From Coriobacteriia bacterium (GTDB lineage: Bacteria; Actinomycetota; Coriobacteriia; WRKU01; WQUG01): DNA of 12,590 nt. Under the pieces are notes generated by a model. The model searched no databases. It worked only from the letters and a program-made list of their open reading frames with translations, and was not told the DNA's origin. Positions 12,350 through 12,590 of this stretch are shown piece by piece (within the stretch, counting starts at the first letter, position 1; the number at the start of each line of letters is the position of its first letter). Location of the stretch: positions 1-12,590 of the forward strand of contig WQVS01000035.1 of assembly GCA_009785705.1 (NCBI GenBank), read 5' to 3'. Made by a program: the position numbers and the translations under genes.

Positions 12350-12590
12350 ATGACCGTCAAAAGTACAAGCACTCCCCAATTTATCGGGGGGGGGGGGCAA
12401 TTCTAGGAAAAGTAAGCCCTCTGTAAGTAAAGTACATTCATTCTTTAGTAATTTATCTGCACTCTTCTCTGTAGTGCATCAAGTAAGACAATCATCCACT
12501 CATCAAAAGTCAAATAGAAGCTTTTCAGCTAAGGCTAGTCTACAAAAAGGTATAGCTGTATGTACTATTGCTCTAGCAGCAGTAGCACTA
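12350..12590 (+). CDS. Candidate phase-variable exported protein, N-terminal part, out of frame as given
   Basis: ATG 12350 has AAAGGA (12337-12342) 7 nt upstream. Its frame encodes MTVKSTSTPQFI, runs into 12 G (12386-12397) and stops at TAG 12404-12406, giving 18 residues. The frame read as GGC-AAT-TCT from 12396 has no stop through the window end. It gives 65 residues rich in Ser, Lys and Thr, ending in a hydrophobic stretch (KGIAVCTIALAAVAL) that looks like the core of a long signal peptide or a membrane anchor. That frame has no good start of its own: a TGA lies at 12351-12353, and an internal GTG lacks a ribosome binding site. A tract of 11 or 14 G would fuse the two. The gene is cut off by the window edge; family and function are unknown. 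A sequencing miscount is the main alternative. Confidence 0.65.
12386..12397 (+). repeat. Homopolymer tract of 12 G inside an N-terminal coding region
   Basis: Twelve consecutive G follow codon 12 of the frame starting at 12350. Runs of this length are known in other bacteria to gain or lose bases by strand slippage during replication and so switch genes on and off. No other G or C run of comparable length occurs in the window. Predicted states: 11 or 14 G read through to the long downstream frame, while 12 or 13 G give early stops (at 12404-12406 with 12). Confidence 0.9.

Noticed and set aside
12187..12426. A 79-codon + strand frame across the bioY-downstream gap and the G tract.
   Set aside because: It begins inside bioY, has no ribosome binding site and gives no family-like sequence. 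The ATG at 12350 in another frame is far better supported.
1..12590. CRISPR arrays, insertion sequences, integrase genes, tRNA or rRNA genes.
   Set aside because: No regular repeat-spacer series, transposase-like frame, terminal inverted repeats or tRNA-like cloverleaf with CCA end was seen on either strand.

Overview
The window reads as one long ribosomal-protein operon (S10 plus spc type) from a Gram-positive, probably anaerobic bacterium, followed by a small set of metabolic and transport genes. All genes lie on the + strand. The lineage is an inference: type-Z (zinc) S14, a four-cysteine L24, an N-terminally extended L5, strong AGGAGG-type ribosome binding sites, and a two-cluster ferredoxin in the SecY operon suggest an anaerobic actinobacterium, perhaps of class Coriobacteriia. 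By eye the base composition is near balanced. CUA leucine codons and the tetramer CTAG are common even in ribosomal protein genes.

Region 1 (1-9421) is the translation and secretion operon: rplB, rpsS, rplV, rpsC, rplP, rpmC, rpsQ, rplN, rplX, rplE, rpsN (type Z), rpsH, rplF, rplR, rpsE, rpmD, rplO, secY and a ferredoxin gene, ending at a clear intrinsic terminator. The order is the classical one, with no detectable break between the S10 and spc parts. Most gaps are 1-30 nt. Three are longer and hold inverted repeats: rplE-rpsN (89 nt), rpsN-rpsH (171 nt) and rplF-rplR (62 nt); these may be mRNA control or processing sites. The ferredoxin occupies the place where adk often follows secY.

Region 2 (9422-12206) holds a stand-alone prephenate dehydratase (pheA), the biotin-protein ligase/repressor birA and the biotin transporter subunit bioY. 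A long imperfect palindrome, built like the known BirA operator, overlaps the -35 box of a strong bioY promoter. This forms a local circuit: BirA senses biotin and shuts off biotin uptake. BioY carries an unusual Asn/Ser-rich insertion of about 40 residues.

Region 3 (12207-12590) is the most interesting part. After a 143-nt gap with a candidate promoter and small repeats, a well-placed ribosome binding site and ATG (12350) open a reading frame that meets a run of 12 G. In the sequence as given the frame closes 18 codons after the ATG. Another frame is open from the G run to the window end and encodes a Ser/Lys-rich leader followed by a hydrophobic, signal-like segment. A tract of 11 or 14 G would join the two. 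This is the layout of a phase-variable gene for an exported or surface protein, here in the OFF state (or miscounted by sequencing).
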